Part shown: piece by piece, positions 31,630 to 40,928 of the stretch
Numbering within the stretch: the first letter of the stretch is position 1
Layout: the number at the start of each line of letters is the position of its first letter
From: Streptomyces triticisoli
Lineage (GTDB): Bacteria > Actinomycetota > Actinomycetes > Streptomycetales > Streptomycetaceae
Length of the DNA: 64,000 nt
Direction of reading: 5' to 3'
Assembly (NCBI RefSeq): GCF_003270085.1
Contig: NZ_QFDQ01000003.1
Coordinates: forward strand, 56,087 to 120,086
The notes under the pieces: generated by a model
The model's database searches: none
What the model was told of the DNA's origin: nothing
The model's input: only the letters and a program-made list of their open reading frames with translations
Translations under genes and position numbers: made by a program

Positions 31630-32046
31630 ATGAACTGGGCCGGTGCCGACCATCCGGTGGGTACGCGCCTGAATCAGCTACCCGCTGACTCCAGCAGCGG
31701 ATCCTTCGGAAGCCGGCCGGATCTCGCGTCGTCTCCTGCGCAGAAGCAGGCCGCCGCAAAGGCGCTCGAGGAACACATTGAGCCCGATACCAAGAAGGCG
31801 GGGGACTGGGCCGACGAGCAGACAGGCGCTGTCGTCAAGGAGTTCGGGGCGAAGGACGGGCATGGGTGGCTCACGTCCGGCGCAGTGAGCAAGGCTCACA
31901 AGACCTGGGGCGAGCAGGCGCAGAACCTCATGAACAGGCTTTCCTCGGAGAAGACGGCGCTACGGAGCACCAAGACCGTACTGACGGGAACGGACGTCCG
32001 AGTCGGAACCGGGGTCCGCCAGCCGTCGGCTCTCGACCGGTTCTGA
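31630..32046 (+). CDS. Small ESAT-6-like type VII secretion-associated protein
   Basis: A 138-residue protein. ATG 31630 has AGAGGAG at 31617-31623; a GTG at 31603 is in frame but less well supported. It has a disordered Ser/Gly N-terminus, then helical segments (QKQAAAKALEEHIEPDTKKA, SKAHKTWGEQAQNLMNRLSS), resembling the helical hairpins of ESX-secreted proteins. No exact WXG is present (GWLTSG instead). It lies 43 nt before the WXG effector-like gene and may be its secretion partner. Family not identified. Confidence 0.7.
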   Translation: MNWAGADHPVGTRLNQLPADSSSGSFGSRPDLASSPAQKQAAAKALEEHIEPDTKKAGDWADEQTGAVVKEFGAKDGHGWLTSGAVSKAHKTWGEQAQNLMNRLSSEKTALRSTKTVLTGTDVRVGTGVRQPSALDRF

Positions 32047-32089
32047 CGGCCGTCCGCCACCGGGCAAACACATCACTCATCGGGGACCC

Positions 32090-33295
32090 ATGCCGACGTA
32101 CCACGAGATCTTGACGACCGACCTGTCCAAGCTCACCACGGCTGCCGAACGCTGGGACGGCATGGCCAAGGAGTTCTACAAGCAGGAAACCGCGTACCGG
32201 CGGGACGTGCACGGCATCTCCATGGGACAAACCTGGACCGGGCTGAGTGCGGACGCCGCCAACAGACGCTTCGACATCACGCTGAAGGAGTTCCAGAACG
32301 CACAGGTCGAAGCCAAGGCGATCGCCTCGCTCCTCCGTGATGCCCACACCCAGTTCGTCGACCTGCGGAAGAAGCTGGAGTCGGCCCGGGACGAGGCCGT
32401 CTCCAAGGACATGAAGGTCTCGGACCAGGGCGTGGTCTCCTACGACACCGGAAGGCTGAGCACGAGCGAACTCAGCGCACTGCACCACGATCCCGACTAC
32501 CAGGAAAGCGTCCGCAAGGCCGTCGCCTCCTGGCAGCAGCGCATCGATCAACTGGTGAAGGACGTGGGCGACGCCGACAAGGGCGTGGAGGTCGCCTTCA
32601 ACGCCGTGGTGATCGACTCCGACACGACGGACGGCACCACCAACGGTTTCAACGGAAAGGCTCAGGGTGATATTGAGACATACAAGCAGGAAGCCAAGAG
32701 GCAAGAAACAGAGAGAAAATCCGAAGCGAAACAGAAGGAAAGCAAGGAGGGGGCTGGAGATGAAACCCTGAAGACCATTATTAGGGGTATTGGGAGGGGT
32801 GCCGCAGCCTTCTCGCATCAGCCTGGCGATCTGGGTGCAAAATTTATCGGAGCGGTCGCGGAGGTTACTGGATACAATCAGACTCAAGGGATTACTATTG
32901 GTGGCTCCGTAGGGTTTGTTGTTGGTGTTTCTGGATCGGTTTCCCTCGTTCAGACCACGACTCCAGATGGACGCCCTCAAATCAACTTCATGTATTCATA
33001 TGGAGAAACCACTGCGGGCTGGGACGTTGGCGCATCTGCGGATATTGGATTCATTAAAAGTAACGCTGACGATATTAGTCAACTCAAGGGAGCAGGGTGG
33101 GACACCGAAGCATCGCTCCACGCGGGCGTCGGCGTCTATGGGGGCTATCAGCACGCAATTGGTACAGTAAACTCAAAGGGTGAGCCAGTAGGTACGGCCT
33201 CGGGGGGTATAGGCTTGGGCCTGGGTAATGAAGTTGCTACAGGGTTCAGCAACGGAGATGGGTGGACCCTATGGGAAAGAAAAAAGAGGAGATAA
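32090..33295 (+). CDS. WXG-domain protein with AT-richer C-terminal domain (candidate type VII effector/toxin)
   Basis: A 401-residue composite protein. Residues 1-175 are helical and carry W49-T50-G51 (GQTWTGLSADAAN), like WXG100/LXG-type secretion domains. Residues 190-230 are a charged linker (YKQEAKRQETERKSEAKQKE). Residues 235-401 form a Gly-rich domain with alternating strands (GITIGGSVGFVVGVSGSVSL, ASLHAGVGVYGGYQHAIG) of no family known to me. From about 32655 the DNA is clearly AT-richer, as if the C-terminal module was acquired separately. A 67-residue membrane protein follows after 4 nt. The layout fits a polymorphic toxin with immunity protein; this is inference. Confidence 0.75.
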   Translation: MPTYHEILTTDLSKLTTAAERWDGMAKEFYKQETAYRRDVHGISMGQTWTGLSADAANRRFDITLKEFQNAQVEAKAIASLLRDAHTQFVDLRKKLESARDEAVSKDMKVSDQGVVSYDTGRLSTSELSALHHDPDYQESVRKAVASWQQRIDQLVKDVGDADKGVEVAFNAVVIDSDTTDGTTNGFNGKAQGDIETYKQEAKRQETERKSEAKQKESKEGAGDETLKTIIRGIGRGAAAFSHQPGDLGAKFIGAVAEVTGYNQTQGITIGGSVGFVVGVSGSVSLVQTTTPDGRPQINFMYSYGETTAGWDVGASADIGFIKSNADDISQLKGAGWDTEASLHAGVGVYGGYQHAIGTVNSKGEPVGTASGGIGLGLGNEVATGFSNGDGWTLWERKKRR

Positions 33296-33299
33296 GGAA

Positions 33300-33503
33300 A
33301 TGCCTCTACTGATCGGGGTAATTTTTTTCGTGCTTGGAGTCCTATTCGCAACGAATTTTGGTGGCGCCGCTGAGCGTGCCTTCCACCTCTTTAGTCGGAC
33401 AAACCCAACGATTGGGTCCGCCACGCCGAAGACATTGCGAATCGTGGGTGGGTTTTGGGTTCCTTTGGGGGCATTCTTCATCGCTGTCGGCCTCTTCAGG
33501 TGA
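33300..33503 (+). CDS. Small two-helix membrane protein, putative immunity protein
   Basis: A 67-residue protein from ATG 33300, with GAGGAG at 33286-33291 inside the end of the upstream gene. Two hydrophobic helices are seen: LLIGVIFFVLGVLFATNF and IVGGFWVPLGAFFIAVGLF, separated by a short loop (ERAFHLFSRTNPTIGSATPK). It shares the low GC of the preceding C-terminal domain and starts 4 nt after its stop, so the two likely moved together. A membrane immunity protein against a membrane-active toxin is a reasonable guess; no family is recognised. Confidence 0.7.
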   Translation: MPLLIGVIFFVLGVLFATNFGGAAERAFHLFSRTNPTIGSATPKTLRIVGGFWVPLGAFFIAVGLFR

Positions 33504-33554
33504 CGCGCTTGGCCTGCCGGTGCTCTTCTGGCAGTCCAGGCGTGAGGAGGAGCT

Positions 33555-34004
33555 GTGCACGCTGGAGCGCCTCCCCTCGCTGCCGGATACGGTGCCGATG
33601 TGCGCGACCCGCGGAAGATCCTCGCCGAGGCGGCTCACACGCTGGACTTCGACCGGCCCGTCGGGCTGGTCCTGCTCGGCATCATGGGGCAGCTCTCGGA
33701 CGACGAGGGGCCCGAGCGGATCGCGGCCGAGCTGATCGGTGCTCTGCCGCGGGGCAGTTACGTGGCCCTGAGCGATGGCACGGACACCAGCGAGAAGCTC
33801 AAGGCGGCCGTCGAGGCGTATAACGCGCAGTCCGTCAACACGTACCACCTGCGTTCGCCCGAGCGCATCGGGAGTTTTCTGCAGGGGCTGCGTCTGGTCG
33901 AGCCGGGCCTGGTCAGGTCTGCCGACTGGCGTCCGGACCCGGGCTCGGCGGACAACGCTCACGAGCAGGGCCACGCCGTCGGGGCGGTGGGCCTGAAGGA
34001 GTAG
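33555..34004 (+). pseudogene. C-terminal fragment of a SAM-dependent methyltransferase (DUF574 / Methyltransf_19 type)
   Basis: 149 codons match only the C-terminal half of the Streptomyces DUF574 methyltransferases: GADVRDPRKILAEAA, DRPVGLVLLGIMGQL, ALPRGSYVALSDGTD, RSPERIGSFLQGLRLVEPGL and the final DWRPDPG. The N-terminal SAM-binding part (family usually about 270 residues) is absent; upstream lies the small membrane gene. A GTG at 33555 with GAGGAGGAG before it could allow expression, but the product would lack the cofactor site. GC returns to the genome norm here, marking the edge of the AT-richer segment. Confidence 0.75.
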
Positions 34005-34147
34005 GAGCTGCCCAGGAGGTCACGCCTGTGACTGGCAGCGGGCTTCGACGGCGTCGGCATGGTCGGCGACCTGGCCGCCGATGACCGTGCCGGCTGGCGG
34101 CAGGCCCGCCTTCCGGTGCGCGGGCCCGCCGTGGCTGCGCACCGGTG

Positions 34148-34482
34148 TCAGGGGGTCAGCCGCAGCGCCTTGAGCACACTGGGGCTCAGGGTGACGTCGT
34201 TGTCGCCGGAGGCCACCGTGTGGTCGTCCTCGACCCGATACGCGCCCTGTGCCGTGTTGACCAGGGTGAAGCGTCCGCCGTCCAGTGTGCCGAGCAGCAG
34301 GACGTACTCCTTTCCTGCGGTGAGGTCGGCCGCCTCGGGGCTGGAACTGGGCGTCGTGTAGACGACGTCGATGCTCCTTCGCGCCGGTGCACAAAGGCGG
34401 ACACGCGCGGGTGGTCACGGACGTAGAAGGCCGTGAACCGTGCGGCACGCTCCCGGTCGGGTGCGGTCTGGATGTCGTCCAC
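34148..34482 (-). pseudogene. Chimeric remnant: ECF sigma factor N-terminus joined to the C-terminus of another protein
   Basis: The first 30-odd codons from ATG 34482 (ERAARFTAFYVRDHPRVSAF) look like the region-2 start of an ECF sigma factor. After about 34380 the sense continues only in a different frame, reading AADLTAGKEYVLLLGTLDGG and SGDNDVTLSPSVLKALRLTP to a stop at 34148-34150, like the end of an unrelated secreted or cell-surface protein. Neither part is complete, so this is a deletion scar. The flanking 34005-34147 and 34483-34614 show no gene. Confidence 0.6.
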
Positions 34483-34614
34483 ACCCCGTGCATGTCATGA
34501 GCCCGGCACTTCCTTACAGCCGGCCCCGAATTCTGTGCCTCCCGGCGCCGGCCGCCACGCGCCGGCCGTTGTCGCTACGGTGGGGCGGCTATTGAAGCTG
34601 GGCTGGGGCGGGAA

Positions 34615-35259
34615 GTGGCGGGGATGAGAACGGACCGGGCTGAGCGGCGCCGGCAGGCCCGGGGGGAGCGGCGCGCGCGGGTCGAGCAGCTTGCCGGGAC
34701 GATGGCGGCGCCGGGGGTGCCGCTGGTGTGGGGTGCCGGGTGGGGTGGAAGGGGGACGGCGGCGGTCTGGTGCGTCGTGTTCGTGGTACTGACCGATCTC
34801 CCGGCCGGGGCGAGCCTGGCGCATCCGCAGCCGGGTCACTTGATCGCCGTGCTGTGGGCGTTGCTGGTCGTCGGCTGGCCGTGCAGCTGGCTCGCGCTGT
34901 GGCGGATCACCGCTGACCGGGACGGTGTGTACATACGCCGCCTGTGGTCCTCACGGTTCCTGCCGTGGTCGGTGATCAGCCGTGTGGAGATGCGGCACGA
35001 CGGGCAGTTGGAGTTCTTCGGTCCGGAGAAGGAGCCCATGGCCGGACTGTTCGCACCGCCCTGGCTGAGGCGTGTCGTCCGTCGTTCCGGCGGGGGAGGG
35101 GGCCAGGCGGCGGCCGACACGTTGACCGCCATGACCCAGCACGATCACCTGCGCCCCACCGCGCAGGCCGAACGTGCGCTGATCGGTTCAGGACTCGTCC
35201 GCTGGGCGGTCCCTCTGGCCGTCGGGCTGTATGCCGCGGCCGAATTTCTGCACCGCTGA
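34615..35259 (+). CDS. PH-domain membrane protein
   Basis: A 214-residue protein. A basic N-terminus (RTDRAERRRQARGERRARVE) precedes two transmembrane helices (TAAVWCVVFVVLTDLPAG, LIAVLWALLVVGWPCSWLAL). A bacterial PH-like domain follows (ADRDGVYIRRLWSSRFLPWS, VISRVEMRHDGQLEFFGPE), then a C-terminal hydrophobic end. Starts GTG 34615 and ATG 34624 are both possible. It overlaps the next frame by 29 nt. Similar actinobacterial proteins are uncharacterised. Confidence 0.75.
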   Translation: MAGMRTDRAERRRQARGERRARVEQLAGTMAAPGVPLVWGAGWGGRGTAAVWCVVFVVLTDLPAGASLAHPQPGHLIAVLWALLVVGWPCSWLALWRITADRDGVYIRRLWSSRFLPWSVISRVEMRHDGQLEFFGPEKEPMAGLFAPPWLRRVVRRSGGGGGQAAADTLTAMTQHDHLRPTAQAERALIGSGLVRWAVPLAVGLYAAAEFLHR

Positions 35260-35551
35260 CACCACCTGCCTGTGCTCCGTGTTCTGGCTCCCGCTGGTCG
35301 CGGCCCAGAGCGTCGGCTGGACTCCGCCTTGGCTGCGCCGCAGGCAGCGTGGTCCCGTCCGGCTGTTCGGTGTGGCGGGCCTCGTGCTCTATGCAAGCGT
35401 GCTGGTCAATACGGTCCCGCGGCTGGCCCGTGCCGACGCCGACACGCTGGCCTACGCCTCCTACACCGGCGGCGCTCTGATGTTCGTATGCATAGCCCTG
35501 CTCGTCGTCTGCGCCGTCCTTGCCGGCAGGGCTCGGGACGAAGCTCGCTGA
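35231..35551 (+). CDS. Small three-helix membrane protein
   Basis: A 106-residue open frame whose ATG lies within the 3' end of the PH-domain gene. Three hydrophobic segments are seen (CLCSVFWLPLVAAQSVGW, FGVAGLVLYASVLVNTV, GGALMFVCIALLVVCAVLAG), with GC-rich third positions and a basic loop (WLRRRQRGPVR). The overlap suggests translational coupling with the PH protein. No family recognised. Confidence 0.5.
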   Translation: MPRPNFCTADTTCLCSVFWLPLVAAQSVGWTPPWLRRRQRGPVRLFGVAGLVLYASVLVNTVPRLARADADTLAYASYTGGALMFVCIALLVVCAVLAGRARDEAR

Positions 35552-37226
<1,675 letters not shown>

Positions 37227-37321
37227 CCCCTGCCGCTGATCACTGTCGCTGATCCCTGCTGCCGGGGCGCCAGGCTCTTGCCGTGGGCGCTCCGGCGCCG
37301 GGAATCAGGGGATCAGGGGGA

Positions 37322-37768
37322 TCAAGCCGTACCGTGGTCCTTTTCGCCGTCCGACCTGGTTCCGCCGCCCGTCTCGCCGAGCGCTGTCGCCAGGCGGGAG
37401 AGCAGCCTGGCGTAGACCGTGGTCGCCGCGGCGACGATCGTGGGGATGAGTGCCAGGACCAGGACGCCGAGCAGTACCGGCCACTGGCGCATCCCGCCCT
37501 CGCAGGCCGCTCCCCTTTCCTGGAACGCTGCGATCAGCGGGCCCTGGCAGCCCCGGCCGCCGGCGGAGCCCGAGGCGTCGGGGCTGTCCGAGGCGAGCAT
37601 CAGCATCGCGAAGACGCCCCACATCAGCAGCGCGGTCAGTGTCCAGGCGATCGACCACTTGTCCATGCGGTCCGCGTCCCGGAGCGTTTTGTCGTGCCCA
37701 CGGTTCCCGTTCTCGGGCGCCGCCTCCCCGGGCATCTCCCCGGTGCCGTGCGCGTCGGCTGCCGTCAT
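37322..37768 (-). CDS. Two-helix membrane protein of unknown function
   Basis: A 148-residue protein. The hydrophilic N-terminus (about 35 residues) precedes transmembrane helix 1 (WSIAWTLTALLMWGVFAMLM), an external loop with two Cys (GGRGCQGPLIAA, RGAACEGGM) that could form a disulfide, helix 2 (WPVLLGVLVLALIPTIVAA) and a polar C-terminus. It is convergent with gdhA. No family recognised; codon use is typical of the genome. Confidence 0.75.
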   Translation of the reverse strand: MTAADAHGTGEMPGEAAPENGNRGHDKTLRDADRMDKWSIAWTLTALLMWGVFAMLMLASDSPDASGSAGGRGCQGPLIAAFQERGAACEGGMRQWPVLLGVLVLALIPTIVAAATTVYARLLSRLATALGETGGGTRSDGEKDHGTA

Positions 37769-37859
37769 CCCGTCCCCCGAGTCCGTTCGCGTGTGCCTTC
37801 GCCGCTCCGACCCTAGCGTGATGATGATGGACCCACCGGTGCGACCGTCCCGTGGAGGC

Positions 37860-38287
37860 TCACGGCAGCAACGTGAACGAGGAAACGTGCCTCGGACGTA
37901 CGGTGCCGAAGTGCGTGCGGTCGACCGTGGCCACCTCGGCGACCCCGAGGCGCTCCGCGCAGGCGATCACCGAGGCGTCCACCATGCCCAGGGGCAGGTC
38001 GACGTAGCGGGCGGTCGGCTCGGCGATGCCGAGCCAGTCGCCGGGGTGGACGGGCTCGACGGTGAACAGGCCCTCGGCGAAGTCCTGGGTGAGCAGCAGT
38101 TCGGCACGCGGACCGAGCCGGCGTTCGGCCAGGTGGGCCACTTCGGCGATGACCAGGGCGGGGACCCGCAAGGGGCCGGGGTGGGACTCCAGCGGGACTC
38201 CAGCAGGCGGCGGCACGCCGTGTGCCAGGCGTCACGGCGGTCGAGCAGGGCGTAGAGGGGGCCTGCATCGACGATCAGGACACTCAC
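37860..38287 (-). pseudogene. vapC: VapC-type PIN-domain toxin, frameshifted by an 11-bp duplication
   Basis: GTG 38287 opens SVLIVDAGPLYALLDRRDAW, a PIN-domain N-terminus with its first catalytic Asp. The frame breaks at an exact tandem duplication of GGGACTCCAGC (38183-38193 and 38194-38204, plus strand). Deleting one copy joins RRLLES to HPGPLRVPALVIAEV and restores a 138-residue protein. That protein would have the remaining acidic residues (IAEV, VDASVIACAE, VDRTHF). As written the toxin is inactive. It overlaps the antitoxin by 4 nt (GTGA), the usual vapBC coupling. Confidence 0.88.
38183..38204. repeat. Perfect 11-bp tandem duplication inside the toxin gene
   Basis: GGGACTCCAGC is repeated twice with no spacer. 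Because 11 is not a multiple of three, one extra copy shifts the reading frame. Such direct duplications are reversible by slippage. Confidence 0.95.
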
Positions 38288-38592
38288 GGGCTGAGCCGTC
38301 GTCGGGCGGTGCCCTCCTCCTCGGCGAGTATGTCCCGTCCCTCGGCGAGCCCGGCCAGCAGTTCCTCCATGCGCTCGGAGATGTCGCTGCGGCCGCTGTC
38401 ACCCGCGCCCGCGGAACTGAAGACGCGGCGTGGTGCCGCGTCACCGTGGCTTTCCCCGCCCGGCAGATGGGCCGCGATGGCCTCCCGTGTCCACTCGGAG
38501 ACCGTCATGCCGCGCCGGGCCGCCTCGTGGCGCATCCTGGCGTCCAGCGCCTCGTCGATCTTGACGGTGGTCCGCTTCATGTATGCCGGCAT
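38284..38592 (-). CDS. VapB-type antitoxin (ribbon-helix-helix)
   Basis: A 102-residue protein. The N-terminus MKRTTVKIDEALDARMRHEA...GMTVSEWTREAIAAHL is a ribbon-helix-helix DNA-binding domain. The C-terminal half (SERMEELLAGLAEGRDILAE) is the expected toxin-binding helix. The ATG at 38592 has GGAG upstream; ATG 38580 is a possible alternative. It is intact although its partner toxin is frameshifted. VapB antitoxins neutralise VapC and repress their own operon. Confidence 0.85.
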   Translation of the reverse strand: MPAYMKRTTVKIDEALDARMRHEAARRGMTVSEWTREAIAAHLPGGESHGDAAPRRVFSSAGAGDSGRSDISERMEELLAGLAEGRDILAEEEGTARRRLSP

Positions 38593-38640
38593 ACCGGCTC
38601 CTGTGTTCGCCTGCCCGGCTTCGATCCGACTGAAGGCTGA

Positions 38641-38826
38641 TCACGCTGCCGCGCCGGCATCAAGGCCCGCGTTGCGGCAGTCGCGGCAGTAGGCCCCCGG
38701 GTGCGGAGTCCGGATCGCGCGTTCGCAGCCCTCGCAGTTGTGGAGCGGCAGAGGGGCGGCGGGTCCGCCACCGGACGGCGGCCCGCAGCTCGCGCTCACG
38801 CCGGAGGCGTGGGCCGCGTTCGTCAT
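38641..38826 (-). CDS. Small zinc-ribbon-like protein
   Basis: A 61-residue protein from the ATG at 38826. The C-terminal half has four Cys in two CxxC pairs (NCEGCERAIRT and AYCRDCRNAG), a zinc-ribbon pattern. The N-terminal 30 residues are Ala/Gly/Pro-rich. Codon third positions are GC-biased as in real genes. It lies between the ATPase-nuclease gene and the vapBC pair on the same strand. The function is not known; a regulatory or accessory role is conjecture. Confidence 0.55.
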   Translation of the reverse strand: MTNAAHASGVSASCGPPSGGGPAAPLPLHNCEGCERAIRTPHPGAYCRDCRNAGLDAGAAA

Positions 38827-38933
38827 GCCGTTCGGCTCGGTGCGCGCGCACGACTGATCGCGGCGGCGCGAGCTGCGCGCACTTCGTGCCAGGGGCGGCC
38901 GTAGTGGCCTGATCCCGTCGCCGGGTTCGTACC

Positions 38934-40928
38934 TCACGGTGTGACGTCGGCAGTGTCGGCGCTTCGCGAGGCGGGAATCGTCCCGTCGGCGACGAGGTCC
39001 GTCACGGCGTCGCCGTGGTTGCGGACCAGGTAGTCCATGGCGTGCTCGGTGGAGGACTGGTACTCCAGCTGCGCACTGTGGAAACGCAGGCGTTCCTGGC
39101 AGTCCTCGATGATCTCGCCCCAGGTCTTCACCATGATCCGGAAGCGTGGGCTGGACACCGCGCAGCCCGGGACGCGGTCCACTTGGTGCGCCAGCTGCCG
39201 TAGCGTCTTGTCCATGGCGTTGCCCACCAGCCAGAAGTCCCAGGTCACCGCCGGGTCGCGGAACCGGTCGTCGGACATCACGGCCTCGGCGTAGCCGCTG
39301 ATCTGGCTGAACTCCGTCATGCCGAGGATGGCACCGGGCCGCTTGAGCTCGACGATCAGATGACTCCGTTCGCCCTTCCGGTGCCGTGCGACCCGCGACA
39401 GCATCAGGTCGACCCGGCCGGGGCGTCCGTCCTCGCGCAGGACGGGTCCGGGAGCGGGCGTGTCGCGTCCGAGCAGCCGGCAGTGGTGCGCGAGCACCAC
39501 GTCGAGGCTGCGGTCGCTGACGTGCAGCGCGTACTCCTCGCCGAACACCCAGCACTGATCCTCCAGAATGCGGTGGAGTTCGTCCCGCTCCCTGACGCGC
39601 TGCTTCACCTCGGGGGTGAAGACGAGGTGTTCCAGAGCGGTGAGGAAGTCGATGCGGTTGGCCACCGCCGTCGACGCCTTGATCAGCGCCGAGAGCGTGG
39701 TGCGCTTCAGGAGCCGGTTCAGCTCCTCCCGTTCCTGCCTGGAGAGGGTGAACAGCTCGTCGGCGATCCGCAGGACGTCCGACGGCTCGTGGGCGAGGAC
39801 GGAGCGGAGCAGCGCGAAGGTGGTCTTCCGCGTGCCGGTGGATTTGGGAAGGTGCCGGAAGACGGTGGTGGCCACGGCGTCGAAGGTCTCCCGCTCGGCC
39901 CGGTCCTTCTCGTCCGTCGCGTCGCCCGCGTACGGATAGATCCCCTCCCGCCGCCACTGCGCGACCTGCTCGCGCCGCCGTTCGTCCACGCGGGTCCGGA
40001 AGTGGCCCCGGAGCCGGTCGCGGGCCGCTGACAGGACGTCGGCCGCGGGGCCGTCGGGGGCCCAGTCGGTGAAGGCGAGGTCCTCGGAGTCCACGTCGTC
40101 GAAGCCGGACCAGCTGAGGTGGGCGGTGAACTCGAAGCCGGGGGCCTGGATGCCGGGCTTGAGCTGGGTGCGGGACATGCCCTCGCCGTCGCAGAGGAAG
40201 AGCGCGCGGGGGACCGGGCGGCGCCATTCGACGACTTTCAGCCGGGCAGGCTCGCCGCCCTGGTGCGCGGGCACCGACAGGACGTAGTCGCGTGCGTGCT
40301 GTTGCTCGGCGGCCGGGTCGAGGATCTGACCGTCGTACTCGATACGGACATCCGGGTACCGCTCCAGATACGTGGCGAAGGCCGTGGTGAGCGAGGAAAG
40401 GGCGCGGCAATCCGCGAGCGTGTCCAGCTCCTCCCCGCCGAACGACTCGAAGAGCGTGCCGGTGGCGGTGCCGTCGGCGGGCTCGGGGTCGCCGATGTCG
40501 AACTCGTCCATGGAGTGCCGGTCGGCCTCGATGACCAGCTGCTGCCGGCCCGCGCCGGTGTCGTCGCCCTCGCTGACGCTGGTCCAGCGCACCCGGGCGC
40601 CGAGGGCGAAGGCGCGTACCCGGCCCCGCCCGTTCTTGCCGTGCAGGGCGCGGCCCTTTTCCGGGGTGCCCTTCGCGCGCTTCTTCCACGAGGCGCCGAT
40701 GGGCCGGAAGTACTCCTCGCCGTGCTCGGCGGACATCCCGCTGCCGTCGTCCTCGATCCGGACCCGGTCCACGCCACCGAGGTCGTTGCGCTCCAGGGTG
40801 ACCACGACACGCCCGGCGTCGGCGTCCAGGGCGTTCCAGATCAGCTCCTCGACGGCCCCCACGGGGTCGCGCAGCCGCGCCAGCTCGGCGATGTGCTCCC
40901 GGCTGGTCTCCAGTCGGATCTTGACCAT
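38934..40928 (-). CDS. GHKL ATPase fused to a Shedu/PD-(D/E)XK-like nuclease domain (candidate defence protein)
   Basis: A 664-residue two-domain protein. The N-terminus is a GHKL (Hsp90/MutL/MORC-type) ATPase: Asn32 in EELIWNALDADA, the DDGSGM G1 box (residues 60-65), GKNGRGRVRAFALG (about 97-110). A middle helical region follows (320-450). The C-terminus has HRILEDQCWVFGEEY (452-466), as in Shedu (DUF4263) proteins, then a PD-(D/E)XK core: Asp507 (GRVDLML), Glu527-x-Lys529 (HLIVELKRPG) and Gln542 (SQISGYA). Related paraMORC and Shedu proteins act in phage defence, so ATP-gated DNA cleavage is a plausible role. It is divergent from the S10 operon. Confidence 0.85.
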   Translation of the reverse strand: MVKIRLETSREHIAELARLRDPVGAVEELIWNALDADAGRVVVTLERNDLGGVDRVRIEDDGSGMSAEHGEEYFRPIGASWKKRAKGTPEKGRALHGKNGRGRVRAFALGARVRWTSVSEGDDTGAGRQQLVIEADRHSMDEFDIGDPEPADGTATGTLFESFGGEELDTLADCRALSSLTTAFATYLERYPDVRIEYDGQILDPAAEQQHARDYVLSVPAHQGGEPARLKVVEWRRPVPRALFLCDGEGMSRTQLKPGIQAPGFEFTAHLSWSGFDDVDSEDLAFTDWAPDGPAADVLSAARDRLRGHFRTRVDERRREQVAQWRREGIYPYAGDATDEKDRAERETFDAVATTVFRHLPKSTGTRKTTFALLRSVLAHEPSDVLRIADELFTLSRQEREELNRLLKRTTLSALIKASTAVANRIDFLTALEHLVFTPEVKQRVRERDELHRILEDQCWVFGEEYALHVSDRSLDVVLAHHCRLLGRDTPAPGPVLREDGRPGRVDLMLSRVARHRKGERSHLIVELKRPGAILGMTEFSQISGYAEAVMSDDRFRDPAVTWDFWLVGNAMDKTLRQLAHQVDRVPGCAVSSPRFRIMVKTWGEIIEDCQERLRFHSAQLEYQSSTEHAMDYLVRNHGDAVTDLVADGTIPASRSADTADVTP

